A DNA stretch of 43,825 nt from Victivallales bacterium. Lineage in GTDB: Bacteria; Verrucomicrobiota; Lentisphaeria; Oligosphaerales; Oligosphaeraceae. Both the position numbers and the translations under genes were made by a program. The DNA lies in NCBI GenBank assembly GCA_017417585.1, contig JAFPYX010000056.1, positions 1-43,825 on the forward strand, given 5' to 3'. Every line of letters begins with the position of its first letter. The first letter of the stretch is position 1. Shown piece by piece: positions 25,725-34,932 of the stretch. The notes beneath the pieces are model-generated. The model saw only the letters and a list, made by a program, of their open reading frames with translations. It did no database searches and was not told where the DNA came from.

Positions 25725-26726
25725 ATGAAACTACCGGATTTGGGGCTATATGGCAAGAGCGTCCTTCGCCTGGCCGATTTGAGTGACGCGCAGGTGACCG
25801 GGCTGGTTGACCTGGCGATTGCGCTGAAAGCGCGAAAACGTGCCGGCGAGAATCTTGTGGATCCGTTGTTGAAGGGAAAGAATATCTGCCTCGTCTTCGA
25901 AAAGAGTTCCACCCGAACGCATTGCGCAACCTGCGTGGCGGTCCACGACGAGGGCGGTTCACCCGAATATTTGAGCTCTTCGGACATCCATTTCGGCAAG
26001 AAGGAGTCCGTGAAAGACTCCGCGCGGGTGCTGGGCCGCATGTTCGACGGCATCATGTTCCGCGGCTTCAAGCAGAAGACCGTCGAGGACCTGGCGACCT
26101 ACAGCGGCGTCCCCGTCTGGAATGGCCTGACCGACGACTGGCATCCCACCCAGATTCTGGCGGATTTCCAGACCATCAAGGAACACTTCGGCTATCTCAA
26201 GGGCCTGAAGCTGGCTTTCCTGGGCGACGGGCGCAACAACATGGCGAACTCCCTGATGGTCGGCTGCAGCAAGGTCGGGATGGACTTTGTGGACGTGTGC
26301 CCGCCGCAGCTCGCTCCGTCAAAGGAGGTTCTTGCCATCGCGGCGGAGGGGGCGAAGCGCAACGGCTGCAAAATCGAGGTCAGCCATGACCCGGTGGCGG
26401 GCGTGGCGGGCGCGAACATCCTCTACACCGACGTCTGGGCATCCATGGGCGAGGAGGCCAAGTTCCAGGAACGCCTGGCGCTTTTGCATGACTACCAGGT
26501 AAATATGGCGATGGTGAAGAACACCGGCAACGCCCATCCTGCGAAGCTGATTTTCCTGCACTGCCTGCCGGCGTTCCACAACAACGAGACCGAGGTCTCC
26601 AAGGAATGCGGCGCGCTGGAGGTTACGGAAGAAGTTTTCGAGTCCGAGTATTCCAAGGTTTTCGACGAGGCGGAGAACCGCCTGCACACCATCAAGGCGA
26701 TGATCGTCGCATCGCTGGCAAAATAG
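25725..26726 (+). CDS. argF: Ornithine carbamoyltransferase
   Basis: 333 residues from the ATG at 25725 (MKLPDLGLYGKS), which has AGGAGAAAAGGA upstream; the open frame to 25638 is not conserved. The carbamoyl-phosphate loop is FEKSSTRTHCA, followed by DDWHPTQ and the ornithine-specific HCLPAFHN. Together they distinguish OTC from ATCase. It converts ornithine plus carbamoyl phosphate to citrulline in arginine synthesis; a catabolic (ArcB) role cannot be excluded from sequence alone, but no arcA/arcC is near. It is followed 51 bp later by pyrB, the paralogous carbamoyltransferase that competes for the same substrate. Confidence 0.95.
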   Translation: MKLPDLGLYGKSVLRLADLSDAQVTGLVDLAIALKARKRAGENLVDPLLKGKNICLVFEKSSTRTHCATCVAVHDEGGSPEYLSSSDIHFGKKESVKDSARVLGRMFDGIMFRGFKQKTVEDLATYSGVPVWNGLTDDWHPTQILADFQTIKEHFGYLKGLKLAFLGDGRNNMANSLMVGCSKVGMDFVDVCPPQLAPSKEVLAIAAEGAKRNGCKIEVSHDPVAGVAGANILYTDVWASMGEEAKFQERLALLHDYQVNMAMVKNTGNAHPAKLIFLHCLPAFHNNETEVSKECGALEVTEEVFESEYSKVFDEAENRLHTIKAMIVASLAK

Positions 26727-26777
26727 GGCCGAGGGTTTCCCGGCCTCGCCGGCCGGGCGAGGAAAAGGAGACAAACG

Positions 26778-27863
26778 ATGTTGCACCGAAAAATGTTGCA
26801 GGAAATCACCTGGGGGGATTTCCAGAAGCTCTCCCTGGCGGAAAAGGCGCCGTATTTCGTGCAGTCCAGCGGCCGGCCGTACCACTGCGTGATGGCACAG
26901 CAGTTCGACCGCGAGATGCTGGATCACCTCTGTGACCTGGCCACCCGCATCCGCCGCATCGGCAAAAGCAAGCAGGGCATGGACTATCTCTCCACCCTGC
27001 TCAAGAACAAACGCGCGATGCTCTATTTCACACAGCCCAGCACGCGCACCTTCCTGTCATTCTACTCCGCATGCCAGATCCTCGGCATCCGTCCCGCCGA
27101 GGTGCGCGACCCCGACATCTCCAGCGAGGCGAAGGGCGAGACCAAGGAGGACACCATCCGCACCTTCAGCTCCTTCTTCGACCTGATCATCATGCGCACG
27201 CCAATGCAGGGTTTTGCCGAAGAAATGGCGTGGATGATCTCCAATACCGACCGCCCCATCCCCATCATCAACGCGGGGTCCGGAAAAGACCAGCATCCCA
27301 CCCAGGCGCTCCTGGACATCTACACCCTCGCGCGCTCCTTTGAGAAGCGCGGCGGCATCGACAACAAGACCGTGCTTTTCTGCGGAGACCTCGCCCGCGG
27401 ACGCACCGTGCGCTCCCTCTCCGGGCTGCTGATGAACTACACCAACGTCCGCCAGATCTTCGCCGCACCTGAATGCCTCCAGATCGGCCAGGACATCCTC
27501 GACCGCCTCAAGGCCGCCGGCGTCGAATACGAGGTCACCACCGACTTCAAGCGAAAAATCCCCGAGGCCGACGCCATCTACATGACACGGCTCCAGGACG
27601 AGTGGGGCGACATCTCCGGCCCGCCCTACAAGCCGGAGGACTACTTCTTCACGGGCGATGACCTCAAGGCGCTGAAGCGCGAGGGAATCATCATGCACCC
27701 CCTCCCGCGACGCAAGGAGATCTCCACGGAATGCGACAACGATTCCCGCGCGGTCTACTGGCGGCAGGTGCGCAACGGAATGTGGATCCGGGCCGCCCTC
27801 ATCGCCACCACTTTCTGCCGCGACGATGAAATCACCCAGTACTACATGCTCAACAACCGATAG
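26778..27863 (+). CDS. pyrB: Aspartate carbamoyltransferase, catalytic chain
   Basis: 361 residues, about 50 longer than the typical catalytic chain, mostly through an N-terminal extension (to about residue 40). Motifs are FTQPSTRTFLSF (STRT carbamoyl-phosphate loop), GSGKDQHPTQALLD and MHPLPRRKEI, all diagnostic of ATCase. It makes N-carbamoyl-aspartate in pyrimidine synthesis. GGAGA precedes the ATG. It is co-directional with argF upstream and prs 6 bp downstream. No pyrI regulatory chain is present. Confidence 0.95.
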   Translation: MLHRKMLQEITWGDFQKLSLAEKAPYFVQSSGRPYHCVMAQQFDREMLDHLCDLATRIRRIGKSKQGMDYLSTLLKNKRAMLYFTQPSTRTFLSFYSACQILGIRPAEVRDPDISSEAKGETKEDTIRTFSSFFDLIIMRTPMQGFAEEMAWMISNTDRPIPIINAGSGKDQHPTQALLDIYTLARSFEKRGGIDNKTVLFCGDLARGRTVRSLSGLLMNYTNVRQIFAAPECLQIGQDILDRLKAAGVEYEVTTDFKRKIPEADAIYMTRLQDEWGDISGPPYKPEDYFFTGDDLKALKREGIIMHPLPRRKEISTECDNDSRAVYWRQVRNGMWIRAALIATTFCRDDEITQYYMLNNR

Positions 27864-27869
27864 CCGAAT

Positions 27870-29084
27870 ATGTTGAATGCCAAAAACATCGTCGTTGGCG
27901 TGCAGTCTGACGACCCCTTTACCAGCGACATCGCGCACTACATGAGGCAGGAGGTCGACGTCTCCGACATCCTCGCCTACAAGGAGTTCGCCAATACCGA
28001 GTTCTGTCCGCGCTTCCTCAGCGACGAGAGCGACTTCGACCATATCGGCCACGGGCTGGACGGCAAGAACGTCATCATCGTCTCCGCATGCTCCGGGAAC
28101 CTCACCCGAAACGCCCGCGCAATGCGGACGTTCCTCGTCGCGCGTGCCGCCAAGGACAATGGCGCCGAGCGCGTCATCCTCATCGAGCCGGATCTCTTCT
28201 ACAGTGCGCAGGACCGCGGGCCGCGCCCCGAATACGGCCGCGTGGCCTTCCAGCGCTCCGTCTCCGACTACAAGAAATTCGACGGGCAGCCCTGGAGCGC
28301 GATGCTTTACGCGCAACTGCTCAAGACTGCCGGCGTGGATGAAATCATGACGGTCCACAACCACTCCGTCGCCGTGCAGGAGCTTTTCACCAATACCTTC
28401 AACGGATATTTCCACAACCTTTCGCCCGCGAGGCTCTACGCCAGCTACCTGGCCAACCATTCGCAGCTGGGCCAGCCCGACGACGACCAGGGGATCATCG
28501 TGTGTGCGCCGGACAAGGGCGCCACGCCCTTCGCGCAGAGCGTGATGAAGGCCTACGAGGAGGAAATCGCCAAGGATCTGCTCTCCCGGCATAAGAAGCC
28601 GGATTTTCTGGTCATGTCCAAGGAGCGCCTGGGTGAGCGCGAAGTGGTGATGAAGCCCGCGCCGGACTCCCCCACCACCTTCGAGGTGCTCAAGGGCCGC
28701 GAAGTCGTGGTCTGCGACGACATGGTGCGTACCGGCGGCACCATCATGGCCTGCTGCAAGCAGCTCAAGGCGGCCGGCGCCGCACGCGTCCTCTTCGTGG
28801 TCACGCACTTCTATTCCTCGCAGGAGGTCAAGGACAACCTGGGCAGCGACGTGGTCGACGAAATCATCACCACCGACACGCTCCCGAACATCCTGAACCG
28901 CGACATGCAGGGACGCCTCCGCAAGAAGATGCTTGTCCTTAAGCTGGAGAAGTGGATTGTCAACGAACTGCGGCACAAGATTCTCCACCTGGATATGCCG
29001 CCTTACGACCCGCCTTATTCGGTGGACATCTCCCACAAGAACCCCTATTGGCTCGCCAGCCAGGCTCTTCGTGACCTGATATAA
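27870..29084 (+). CDS. prs: Ribose-phosphate pyrophosphokinase (long form)
   Basis: 404 residues, versus about 315 for the classical enzyme. The PRPP-binding loop is VVVCDDMVRTGGTIMAC, with CDDMVRTGGT in place of the usual DDxxDTGGT. Family landmarks VIIVSACSGN, VILIEPDLFYSAQDR and APDKGATPFAQ are also visible. The C-terminus carries an extra ~70 residues ending in NPYWLASQALRDLI. It makes PRPP from ribose-5-phosphate and ATP. It starts 6 bp after pyrB without a Shine-Dalgarno, so it depends on coupling. The grouping supplies PRPP to the pyrimidine pathway begun by PyrB. Confidence 0.88.
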   Translation: MLNAKNIVVGVQSDDPFTSDIAHYMRQEVDVSDILAYKEFANTEFCPRFLSDESDFDHIGHGLDGKNVIIVSACSGNLTRNARAMRTFLVARAAKDNGAERVILIEPDLFYSAQDRGPRPEYGRVAFQRSVSDYKKFDGQPWSAMLYAQLLKTAGVDEIMTVHNHSVAVQELFTNTFNGYFHNLSPARLYASYLANHSQLGQPDDDQGIIVCAPDKGATPFAQSVMKAYEEEIAKDLLSRHKKPDFLVMSKERLGEREVVMKPAPDSPTTFEVLKGREVVVCDDMVRTGGTIMACCKQLKAAGAARVLFVVTHFYSSQEVKDNLGSDVVDEIITTDTLPNILNRDMQGRLRKKMLVLKLEKWIVNELRHKILHLDMPPYDPPYSVDISHKNPYWLASQALRDLI

Positions 29085-29100
29085 CTCCAGCTCGAAAAGG

Positions 29101-29856
29101 TTATGTTTCTTTCCCGAAGACCCGCCGCCAGTTTTCCGTAAGCTGTGCGGCGAGCAGGGCAGGGGAGTCGTTGCGGAGTTCGGCCAGGCGGGCGATGACG
29201 GCTTCCAGGCCGGTGGGACTGCTCGTGCTGGCATCTGGCAAGTGCTGGAAGGGATAGTCGCTGTCGGTCAGGATGCGTTCCGAGGGAATGACCTGTGCGG
29301 CTCCTGCCTGGCGGGTTGCCGCAGGGTTCGCTAGCGCAAATCCAAAGGAGAAATAGCAATTCGGCAAGGACTTGAGGAGTTCGCGTGCGACCTCCCGGCT
29401 GCCGTTGAAACTATGCAACACAGTGGTGACTTCGGGATATTTGGCAAGGATCGCAGGTGCGCAGTCCCATGCCCGACGCAAGTGCAGGACGGCGGGGCGA
29501 CGGTATTTGGCGGCGAGGGCGAGTTGCGCCTCAAACCAGTGGAGCTGCCGTTCGCGATCATCACGTCCGTCTGCAAAGTCCAGACCGATTTCACCGACGG
29601 CGAGGGCAGGGTGGTTGGCCAGAAGCGTATCCAGTTCTTCCAGCGCGGTCTCAGGGGCTTCTGCAAGATACCACGGATGGACGCCCAACGCAAAGCGTAC
29701 CCACGATGGTGTTCGTTGCGTCAACTCCAATTCTTCCGCCCACTCGGCATACCGCGCGGTCGCACTGGTTGCTCCCGCCAATCCCGCCGCATGCCATTCG
29801 GACAACTTTGGCAGATCCTTGCGGGTCAAATGAAGATGGGCATCGCAAATGATCAT
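29101..29856 (-). CDS. tatD: TatD-family metal-dependent hydrolase/deoxyribonuclease
   Basis: 251 residues. Amidohydrolase metal motifs are DAHLHL at the N-terminus, ALGVHPWYL, VGEIGLDF, a HLRRAW His strand, VLHSFNG and LTDSDYP near the C-terminus. This is the TatD/YcfH pattern of a two-metal TIM-barrel nuclease. It is convergent with prs (16-bp gap). A TATAAT box (29889-29884) lies 28 bp upstream of the start on the minus strand. Confidence 0.9.
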   Translation of the reverse strand: MIICDAHLHLTRKDLPKLSEWHAAGLAGATSATARYAEWAEELELTQRTPSWVRFALGVHPWYLAEAPETALEELDTLLANHPALAVGEIGLDFADGRDDRERQLHWFEAQLALAAKYRRPAVLHLRRAWDCAPAILAKYPEVTTVLHSFNGSREVARELLKSLPNCYFSFGFALANPAATRQAGAAQVIPSERILTDSDYPFQHLPDASTSSPTGLEAVIARLAELRNDSPALLAAQLTENWRRVFGKET

Positions 29857-30092
29857 CTTGGCTTGGAGGCGGGAATCATGTGTATTATAATCTATTTATA
29901 TTATTTATAATAAGTATGTTAATTGTATTTTATTTGGGAAAAGAACAGAAAAACGGCGATTCTTTGGCCTTCTTGTTCGGGAAATTTGCAATGCATCGAA
30001 AACAAGGTTATGGTAACCCTTGAAAGGGGTGGGGGTATACCTCCCTATATGGAACGTGCGCACGCACAGAAAGCAGACGCACTAAATATATC

Positions 30093-30185
30093 ATCCGTGA
30101 GTTGACACCGTGGCGACGAGGCGTCACCACGACATATTCCGTCGATGAGACGCCGACGCTACATGTTTTACGCAAATTCACGGAT
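30093..30185. repeat. Structured dispersed element, copy 2 (93 bp)
   Basis: It is nearly 80% identical to 11650-11741 by eye. Terminal inverted repeat ATCCGTGAGTT/AATTCACGGAT, GGCGACG-AGG-CGTCACC hairpin (one mismatch, which becomes a G-U pair on the opposite strand) and CGTCG...CGACG hairpin are all kept. The right flank (TTCAGGTATACG) also resembles the flank of copy 1. Confidence 0.85.
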
Positions 30186-30202
30186 TCAGGTATACGTTTT
30201 TC

Positions 30203-30242
30203 AAAAGGCCGGAAGCCCAAATTTTCGAGCCTCCGGCCTTTT
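30203..30242 (-). terminator. purL intrinsic terminator
   Basis: The 11-bp stem AAAAGGCCGGA / TCCGGCCTTTT with an 18-nt loop begins 3 nt after the purL stop on the minus strand. Its T-rich 3' arm is followed by GAAAAACG. Confidence 0.75.
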
Positions 30243-30245
30243 GTG

Positions 30246-33200
30246 TCACCCAAAGTACTCCACGCCGGAGAGGAAGATGCCCTGCTCCTTGTTGCCAGGG
30301 ACGTTTTTGCCGATGTCGGTGTCCCAAGAGCGTTCGGAGTGGCCCATCTTGCCGAGGATGCGTCCGTCGAAGGAGGTGATGCCTTCAATCGCGTTCACGG
30401 AGCCGTTGGGGTTCCAGGGCATCTCGTTGGCGGGCTTGCCGTCAAGGTCAGCGTATTGGAAGGCGACCTGGCCATTCTGGACCAGTTCGGCGACCTGCTC
30501 GGGCGTGGCGTGGAAGCGCCCTTCGCCGTGGGAAATCGCGACCGCATGGACGTCTCCGACATTGGCGTGGCGCAGCCACGGCGACTTCACGGAGGCGACC
30601 ACGGTGTTGACCATCGTGGCGGCGTGGCGGCCGAGGTTGTTGAAGGTCAGCGTCGGCGCATCGGCATCCAGCGCAGGGCGGATTTCGCCGTAAGGTACCA
30701 GTCCGAGCTTGATGAGCGCCTGGAAGCCATTGCAGATGCCGAGCATCAGACCGTCGCGCTCCTGAAGCAGCCGTTCCATCGCCTCGCGGACGCGCGGGTT
30801 GCGGAAGGTGGTGGCGATGAACTTGCCGGAGCCGTCCGGCTCGTCGCCGCCGGAGAAGCCGCCGGGGAATGCCACGATCTGCGCATTGTCAATCGCCTTG
30901 ACGAGCTTGGCGACGGAGTCCTCGATGTCGGCGGCTGAGAGGTTTCGGATAAGCACAAGTTCGGGGACGGCACCGGCGTTCGCGAAGGCCTTCGCAGTGT
31001 CGAACTCGCAGTTTGTGCCAGGGAAGACCGGAATGAGCACGCGCGGTTTGGCGACCTTGATGGTCGGCTTGGCCTCGTTGCGCTTGGCATAGGGCGACCA
31101 GGTGGCCATCGGCAGGTCCGCGACCTTGGTCGGGAAGATCTTCTCCAGCGGGCGCTTCCAGAGTGGGATAAGCTCGTGGAGCGGCACCCGCATGGTGCCT
31201 TCGATGAGAATCGCTTCGTCGGCGGTAGTGCGGCCGATGACTTGGAAGCCATCGAGTTCCTTCTCCGATTCCACGATGATCGAACCGTAGTCGGGAGTGA
31301 AGAGGCCGCCGAGTTCCTGCGGGGCGGGGCCAGAGAAGCCCACGAGGTTGCCGAAGCACATCTTGGAGATGGCGGCCGCGATACCGCCGCGACCGACCGT
31401 CTGAGCTGCCAGAATGCGCCCCGCCTGAATCTCTGCGTAAAGGCGAGCGTAGTTCTCACGCAGTTTGGCGAAGTCCGGCGTGCCGTCGGCCAATCGCGTG
31501 ACAGGAAGAATGGAGACCACATGACCGGCGGCCTTGAATTCCGGGCTGACGACTTGTCGCGCGTCCGCCGGAACCACTGCGAAGCAGACCAGCGACGGCG
31601 GAACGGTCAGGTGCTCGAAGGTTCCGGACATCGAGTCCTTTCCGCCGATGGCCGCCGTGCCGAACTCCAGCTGCGCCTTCAGTCCGCCAAGGACTGCCGC
31701 CAGGGGCCGTCCCCAACGTTCCGGCACGAACTCCAGATGCTCGAAGTACTCCTGGAAGGAGAGGCGCGCCTGCGAAGAGTCGCCGCCCGCCGCCGCGATT
31801 TTTGCGAGGGCCTCGACGACTGAGTAGATGGCGCCGTGGTAGGGGCTCCACGAACAGATGTACGGGTCGTAGCCGTGGGACATCAGCGTGCAGAAATCCG
31901 TCTTGCCCATCGTGGGCAGTTTGGCGCACATCGCGTCGATTGGCGTGAGGCGCGTCTTTCCGCCGTAGGGCTCCAGCACGGTCGCCGCGCCGATCGTGCC
32001 GTCAAAGCGTTCGCCCAGTCCCTGCTGGGAGCAGACATTGAGGTCGCCGAGCGCATCCAGCCAGTTCTCCAGCAGTGCGTGTGGAATGGGTTGGGGCGCG
32101 AAGGGGTTTGCAGATGCGTCGGGGGCGCCGACTACCGCCTTGGCGTGCTGGGTGACGCCGTTGGTGTCCAGGAACTCGCGGGAGATGGAGACGATGGGCT
32201 TGCCGCGCCAACTCATCTCCAGGCGTCCCTCGCCAGTCACGGTGGCGACGGCGGTGGTTTCGAGGTTCTCCTCGGCGGCGAGAGCTGCGGCTTTCGCCGC
32301 GTCCTCGGCGGCAACGACGACTGCCATGCGCTCCTGGGACTCGGAGATGGCCAGTTCCGTGCCGTCCAGCCCGTCGTACTTTTTGGGCACGAGGTCGAGG
32401 TTGATTTGGAGCCCGGGTGCCAGTTCGCCGATGGCGACGGAGACGCCGCCGGCGCCGAAGTCGTTGCAGCGCTTCACGAGCGTGGAAAATTCCGCGCGGC
32501 GGAAGAGTCGCTGGATGTTGCGTTCGGTCAGCGGATTGCCCTTCTGGACCTCGGCGCCGCAAGTGTGCAGCGACTCGGCGGTGTGCGCCGTGGAGGAGCC
32601 AGTCGCCCCGCCGCAGCCGTCACGGCCAGTGCGACCGCCGATGAGCAGAATCACGTCGCCTGGCGCGGGCGTCTTGCGGATGACATTCGCCTGCGGTGCG
32701 GCCGCGATGACCGCGCCAAGTTCCAGACGCTTCGCCACGAAGCCAGGGTGGTAGTACTCCTGCACCTTGCCGGTCGCCAGGCCAATCTGGTTGCCGTAGG
32801 AGGAGTAACCCGCCGCGGCAGTGCGCGTGATCTTGCGTTGCGGGAGCTTGCCGGGGAGCGTCTCGGAGACGGGTACGCGCGGGTCGCCGGCACCGGTGAT
32901 GCGCATCGCCTGATAGACGTAGCTGCGGCCGGAGAGCGGGTCGCGGATGGCACCGCCCAGGCAGGTCGCCGCGCCACCGAAGGGCTCGATTTCGGTGGGG
33001 TGGTTGTGCGTCTCGTTCTTGAACATGATGAGCCACGGTTCCGTCTTGCCGTCCACGGTCGCATTGGCGACGATGGAGCAGGCGTTGATTTCGTCCGAGG
33101 CATCGAGGTTCTCAAGCTTGCCTTGGCGCTTGAGTTCCTTGGCACCGATGGTTCCGATGTCCATCAGGCAGAGCGTCTTGTTCTCGCGGCCCAGGCGCTT

Positions 33201-33989
33201 GCGGACTTCAAGGTATTCGCGGTAGGAAGCCTCGATGGGCGCGGCGAGCGCGGAGTCCTTCGGGAACTCGATTTCGTCCAGGCTAGTATGGAAGGTGGTG
33301 TGGCGGCAGTGGTCGGACCAGTAGGTGTCGATGACCTTGATTTCGGTGAAAGTCGGCTCGCGCTTCTCCTGGTCGCGGAAATAGCTCTGCACGAAAGCGA
33401 GATCCTCCGCGCTCATCGCCAGCCCCAGCTCCTTGACCATCGCGGCGATGCCCGCGGCGTCCAGCGTGAGGAAACCCGTCATCACTTTGACGTCCTCAGG
33501 GACGGTAGTCTGGATTTCGAGGCTGTCGGGCTTCACGCCCATCACGCACTCGCGGCTCTCGACGGGGTTGATGAGGTAGCTCTTGATGCGGGCGACCTCC
33601 TCCGGCTTCACCTCGCCCAGCAGGGCGTAGAGGGTCGCGGTGCGCACCAGCGGCTTCTCCTTCTGGGTGAGCAGCTGGATGCACTGCGCCGCCGAGTCGG
33701 CCCGCTGGTCGTATTGCCCCGGCAGATACTCCACCGCGAACCACTGTGCCCCTTCGACTTCCGGATGCGTCTCCAGATAGACCGCATCGCAATTCGGTTC
33801 GGAAAGCACGGATGCGGTCGCCGCTTGGAACTCGGCCTCGCTGAGTCCGGAGAGGTCGTAGCGCTTCAGGATGCGAAGGCCGACAAGCGACTGGATGCCA
33901 AGGGTCTCGCGAAGGTCAGAGAGGAGATTCTGGGCCTCGACGTCAAAGCCGGGGCGTTTTTCCACAAAAGCACGGAATACTTTAGCCAT
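30246..33989 (-). CDS. purL: Phosphoribosylformylglycinamidine synthase, fused PurL-PurQ type
   Basis: 1,247 residues, near the usual ~1,290 for the single-chain enzyme. The FGAM-synthase catalytic half has TYWSDHCRHTTF, KNETHNHPTEIEPFGGAATC and GGRTGRDGCGGATGSS. The C-terminal class I glutamine amidotransferase starts near residue 985 with PVFPGTNCEFDTAKAF, has PGGFSGGDEPDGS and the nucleophile Cys in GICNGFQAL (about residue 1,084), and ends with a HGEGRFHA His region. It converts FGAR to FGAM with glutamine and ATP in purine synthesis. It stands alone, is transcribed from a TATATTGG-box promoter (34038-34033), and has a terminator immediately after the stop. No strong Shine-Dalgarno precedes the ATG. 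Confidence 0.96.
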   Translation of the reverse strand: MAKVFRAFVEKRPGFDVEAQNLLSDLRETLGIQSLVGLRILKRYDLSGLSEAEFQAATASVLSEPNCDAVYLETHPEVEGAQWFAVEYLPGQYDQRADSAAQCIQLLTQKEKPLVRTATLYALLGEVKPEEVARIKSYLINPVESRECVMGVKPDSLEIQTTVPEDVKVMTGFLTLDAAGIAAMVKELGLAMSAEDLAFVQSYFRDQEKREPTFTEIKVIDTYWSDHCRHTTFHTSLDEIEFPKDSALAAPIEASYREYLEVRKRLGRENKTLCLMDIGTIGAKELKRQGKLENLDASDEINACSIVANATVDGKTEPWLIMFKNETHNHPTEIEPFGGAATCLGGAIRDPLSGRSYVYQAMRITGAGDPRVPVSETLPGKLPQRKITRTAAAGYSSYGNQIGLATGKVQEYYHPGFVAKRLELGAVIAAAPQANVIRKTPAPGDVILLIGGRTGRDGCGGATGSSTAHTAESLHTCGAEVQKGNPLTERNIQRLFRRAEFSTLVKRCNDFGAGGVSVAIGELAPGLQINLDLVPKKYDGLDGTELAISESQERMAVVVAAEDAAKAAALAAEENLETTAVATVTGEGRLEMSWRGKPIVSISREFLDTNGVTQHAKAVVGAPDASANPFAPQPIPHALLENWLDALGDLNVCSQQGLGERFDGTIGAATVLEPYGGKTRLTPIDAMCAKLPTMGKTDFCTLMSHGYDPYICSWSPYHGAIYSVVEALAKIAAAGGDSSQARLSFQEYFEHLEFVPERWGRPLAAVLGGLKAQLEFGTAAIGGKDSMSGTFEHLTVPPSLVCFAVVPADARQVVSPEFKAAGHVVSILPVTRLADGTPDFAKLRENYARLYAEIQAGRILAAQTVGRGGIAAAISKMCFGNLVGFSGPAPQELGGLFTPDYGSIIVESEKELDGFQVIGRTTADEAILIEGTMRVPLHELIPLWKRPLEKIFPTKVADLPMATWSPYAKRNEAKPTIKVAKPRVLIPVFPGTNCEFDTAKAFANAGAVPELVLIRNLSAADIEDSVAKLVKAIDNAQIVAFPGGFSGGDEPDGSGKFIATTFRNPRVREAMERLLQERDGLMLGICNGFQALIKLGLVPYGEIRPALDADAPTLTFNNLGRHAATMVNTVVASVKSPWLRHANVGDVHAVAISHGEGRFHATPEQVAELVQNGQVAFQYADLDGKPANEMPWNPNGSVNAIEGITSFDGRILGKMGHSERSWDTDIGKNVPGNKEQGIFLSGVEYFG

Positions 33990-34032
33990 GTTCAGAAAAG
34001 AATGGGATTTTCAGGAATTGGGATTTCCTCCA

Positions 34033-34069
34033 ATATAATGCGGTTTTGCGAGACGATTCAGCTATATTA
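34033..34069. promoter_or_regulatory. Divergent -10-like motifs for purL and the GLVN lipoprotein
   Basis: A minus-strand TATATT (34038-34033) faces purL, and a plus-strand TATATTA (34063-34069) lies 41 bp before the lipoprotein start. The two lie 24 bp apart, back to back. Confidence 0.45.
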
Positions 34070-34110
34070 ACGAGGTAACCATCTGAACCGCCATTTTCAG
34101 AGTTTCCCAG

Positions 34111-34821
34111 ATGATGAGATCTTCGCAAATCCCATTGGTTTTGATGGCCTGCGGACTGCTTTTCCTCGCCGCCTGCGCAAATGCGCCAAAGCAAATCGCC
34201 CTGGACTACGGACCAGTGCAGATTGGATACTGCCTGCAGCTAGATGATGCTTGCGCAGGCACCTACGCGCCAAAGTCCGACCGGACTGCCAGCCCGAATC
34301 TGCGAATTGGTCTCCCGTTCTTGATACAGCCGGAATACGGATATGACGTCAATGGCCTGAATCTTGCGCTGCTTGCTGGTGCCGGTCGAGGCTTCAAGGG
34401 GGTTGCAGCGGCGCCAGTATTCCTTGCGGAACAAGGTCGTGGCTTCGTCATCGCGCCACTGGCCAGTGTGGTTGCCAAGCTGGACGGCTTGAGTGTCGGG
34501 ATATTCAACTGGGTCTGGGATGGGCAAAGTATTCAACTGGGATTGGTCAATTTGCGCAACGGCATCGTGACCTGGCCAGACCAGTCTGGCATCGCCCAAA
34601 TCGGTCTCGTCAACTGCGACAGCCAAGGCGTTGCCTCCCAATTTGGCGTGGTCAATGTTTGCGAACGGGCGATTCCATATCTTCAGGCCGGGCTGGTCAA
34701 TTTCGCCCACGCGGACTTGCCGGATGAAAAGATGGACGAGGAACGGCATTTCGCTCTCCAGGTCGGGTTGTGGAACTCCAACGGCCGATGGTCGTTCCCG
34801 CTGGTCAACGTATGCTGGTGA
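34111..34821 (+). CDS. Lipoprotein with GLVN-type repeats
   Basis: 236 residues. The signal peptide ends in FLAAC, a lipobox with Cys22 lipidated. The second half contains a short repeated strand: VGIFNWVW, LGLVNLRN, IGLVNCDS, FGVVNVCE, AGLVNFAH, VGLWNSN and PLVNVCW, each about 18-22 residues apart. Such G(L/V)(V/W)N repeats suggest a beta-solenoid or beta-sheet repeat. I do not recognise the family with confidence and propose no function. It is divergent from purL. It starts with two ATG codons and lacks a clear Shine-Dalgarno. Confidence 0.75.
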   Translation: MMRSSQIPLVLMACGLLFLAACANAPKQIALDYGPVQIGYCLQLDDACAGTYAPKSDRTASPNLRIGLPFLIQPEYGYDVNGLNLALLAGAGRGFKGVAAAPVFLAEQGRGFVIAPLASVVAKLDGLSVGIFNWVWDGQSIQLGLVNLRNGIVTWPDQSGIAQIGLVNCDSQGVASQFGVVNVCERAIPYLQAGLVNFAHADLPDEKMDEERHFALQVGLWNSNGRWSFPLVNVCW

Positions 34822-34899
34822 ATGCCTCTTGAAACTTGAGGTTGAGCGAACAATTTCGTTAAAAAACGCCTTTGTTTGTTTCCTTTTTGAAAACAAGTA

Positions 34900-34914
34900 T
34901 TATCTTATAGATAA
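34900..34914. promoter_or_regulatory. Inverted repeat upstream of the HTH-MNT gene
   Basis: TTATC-TTATA-GATAA is a perfect 5+5+5 inverted repeat that overlaps the likely -10 region, 18 bp upstream of the start. It is a candidate operator for autoregulation by the HTH-MNT protein. Confidence 0.45.
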
Positions 34915-34932
34915 CAACCAAAGGAGGCAACC

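Larger units (their letters stand above)
29857..30245. other. Gap between tatD and purL with promoter, dispersed element and terminator
   Basis: No gene. From the left it holds the AT-rich tatD promoter (29880-29925), a stretch with small palindromes such as GGTATACC and GTGCGCAC (30004-30070), copy 2 of the structured dispersed element (30093-30185) and the purL terminator hairpin (30203-30242). Confidence 0.7.

Noticed and set aside
27057..29234. 725-aa minus-strand frame opposite pyrB and prs
   Set aside because: It is antisense to well-conserved genes, has a Val/Gly/Asp/His-rich shadow composition and no motifs.
31836..34070. 744-aa plus-strand frame opposite purL
   Set aside because: It is antisense to purL and has the typical composition of a mirror frame in GC-rich DNA.
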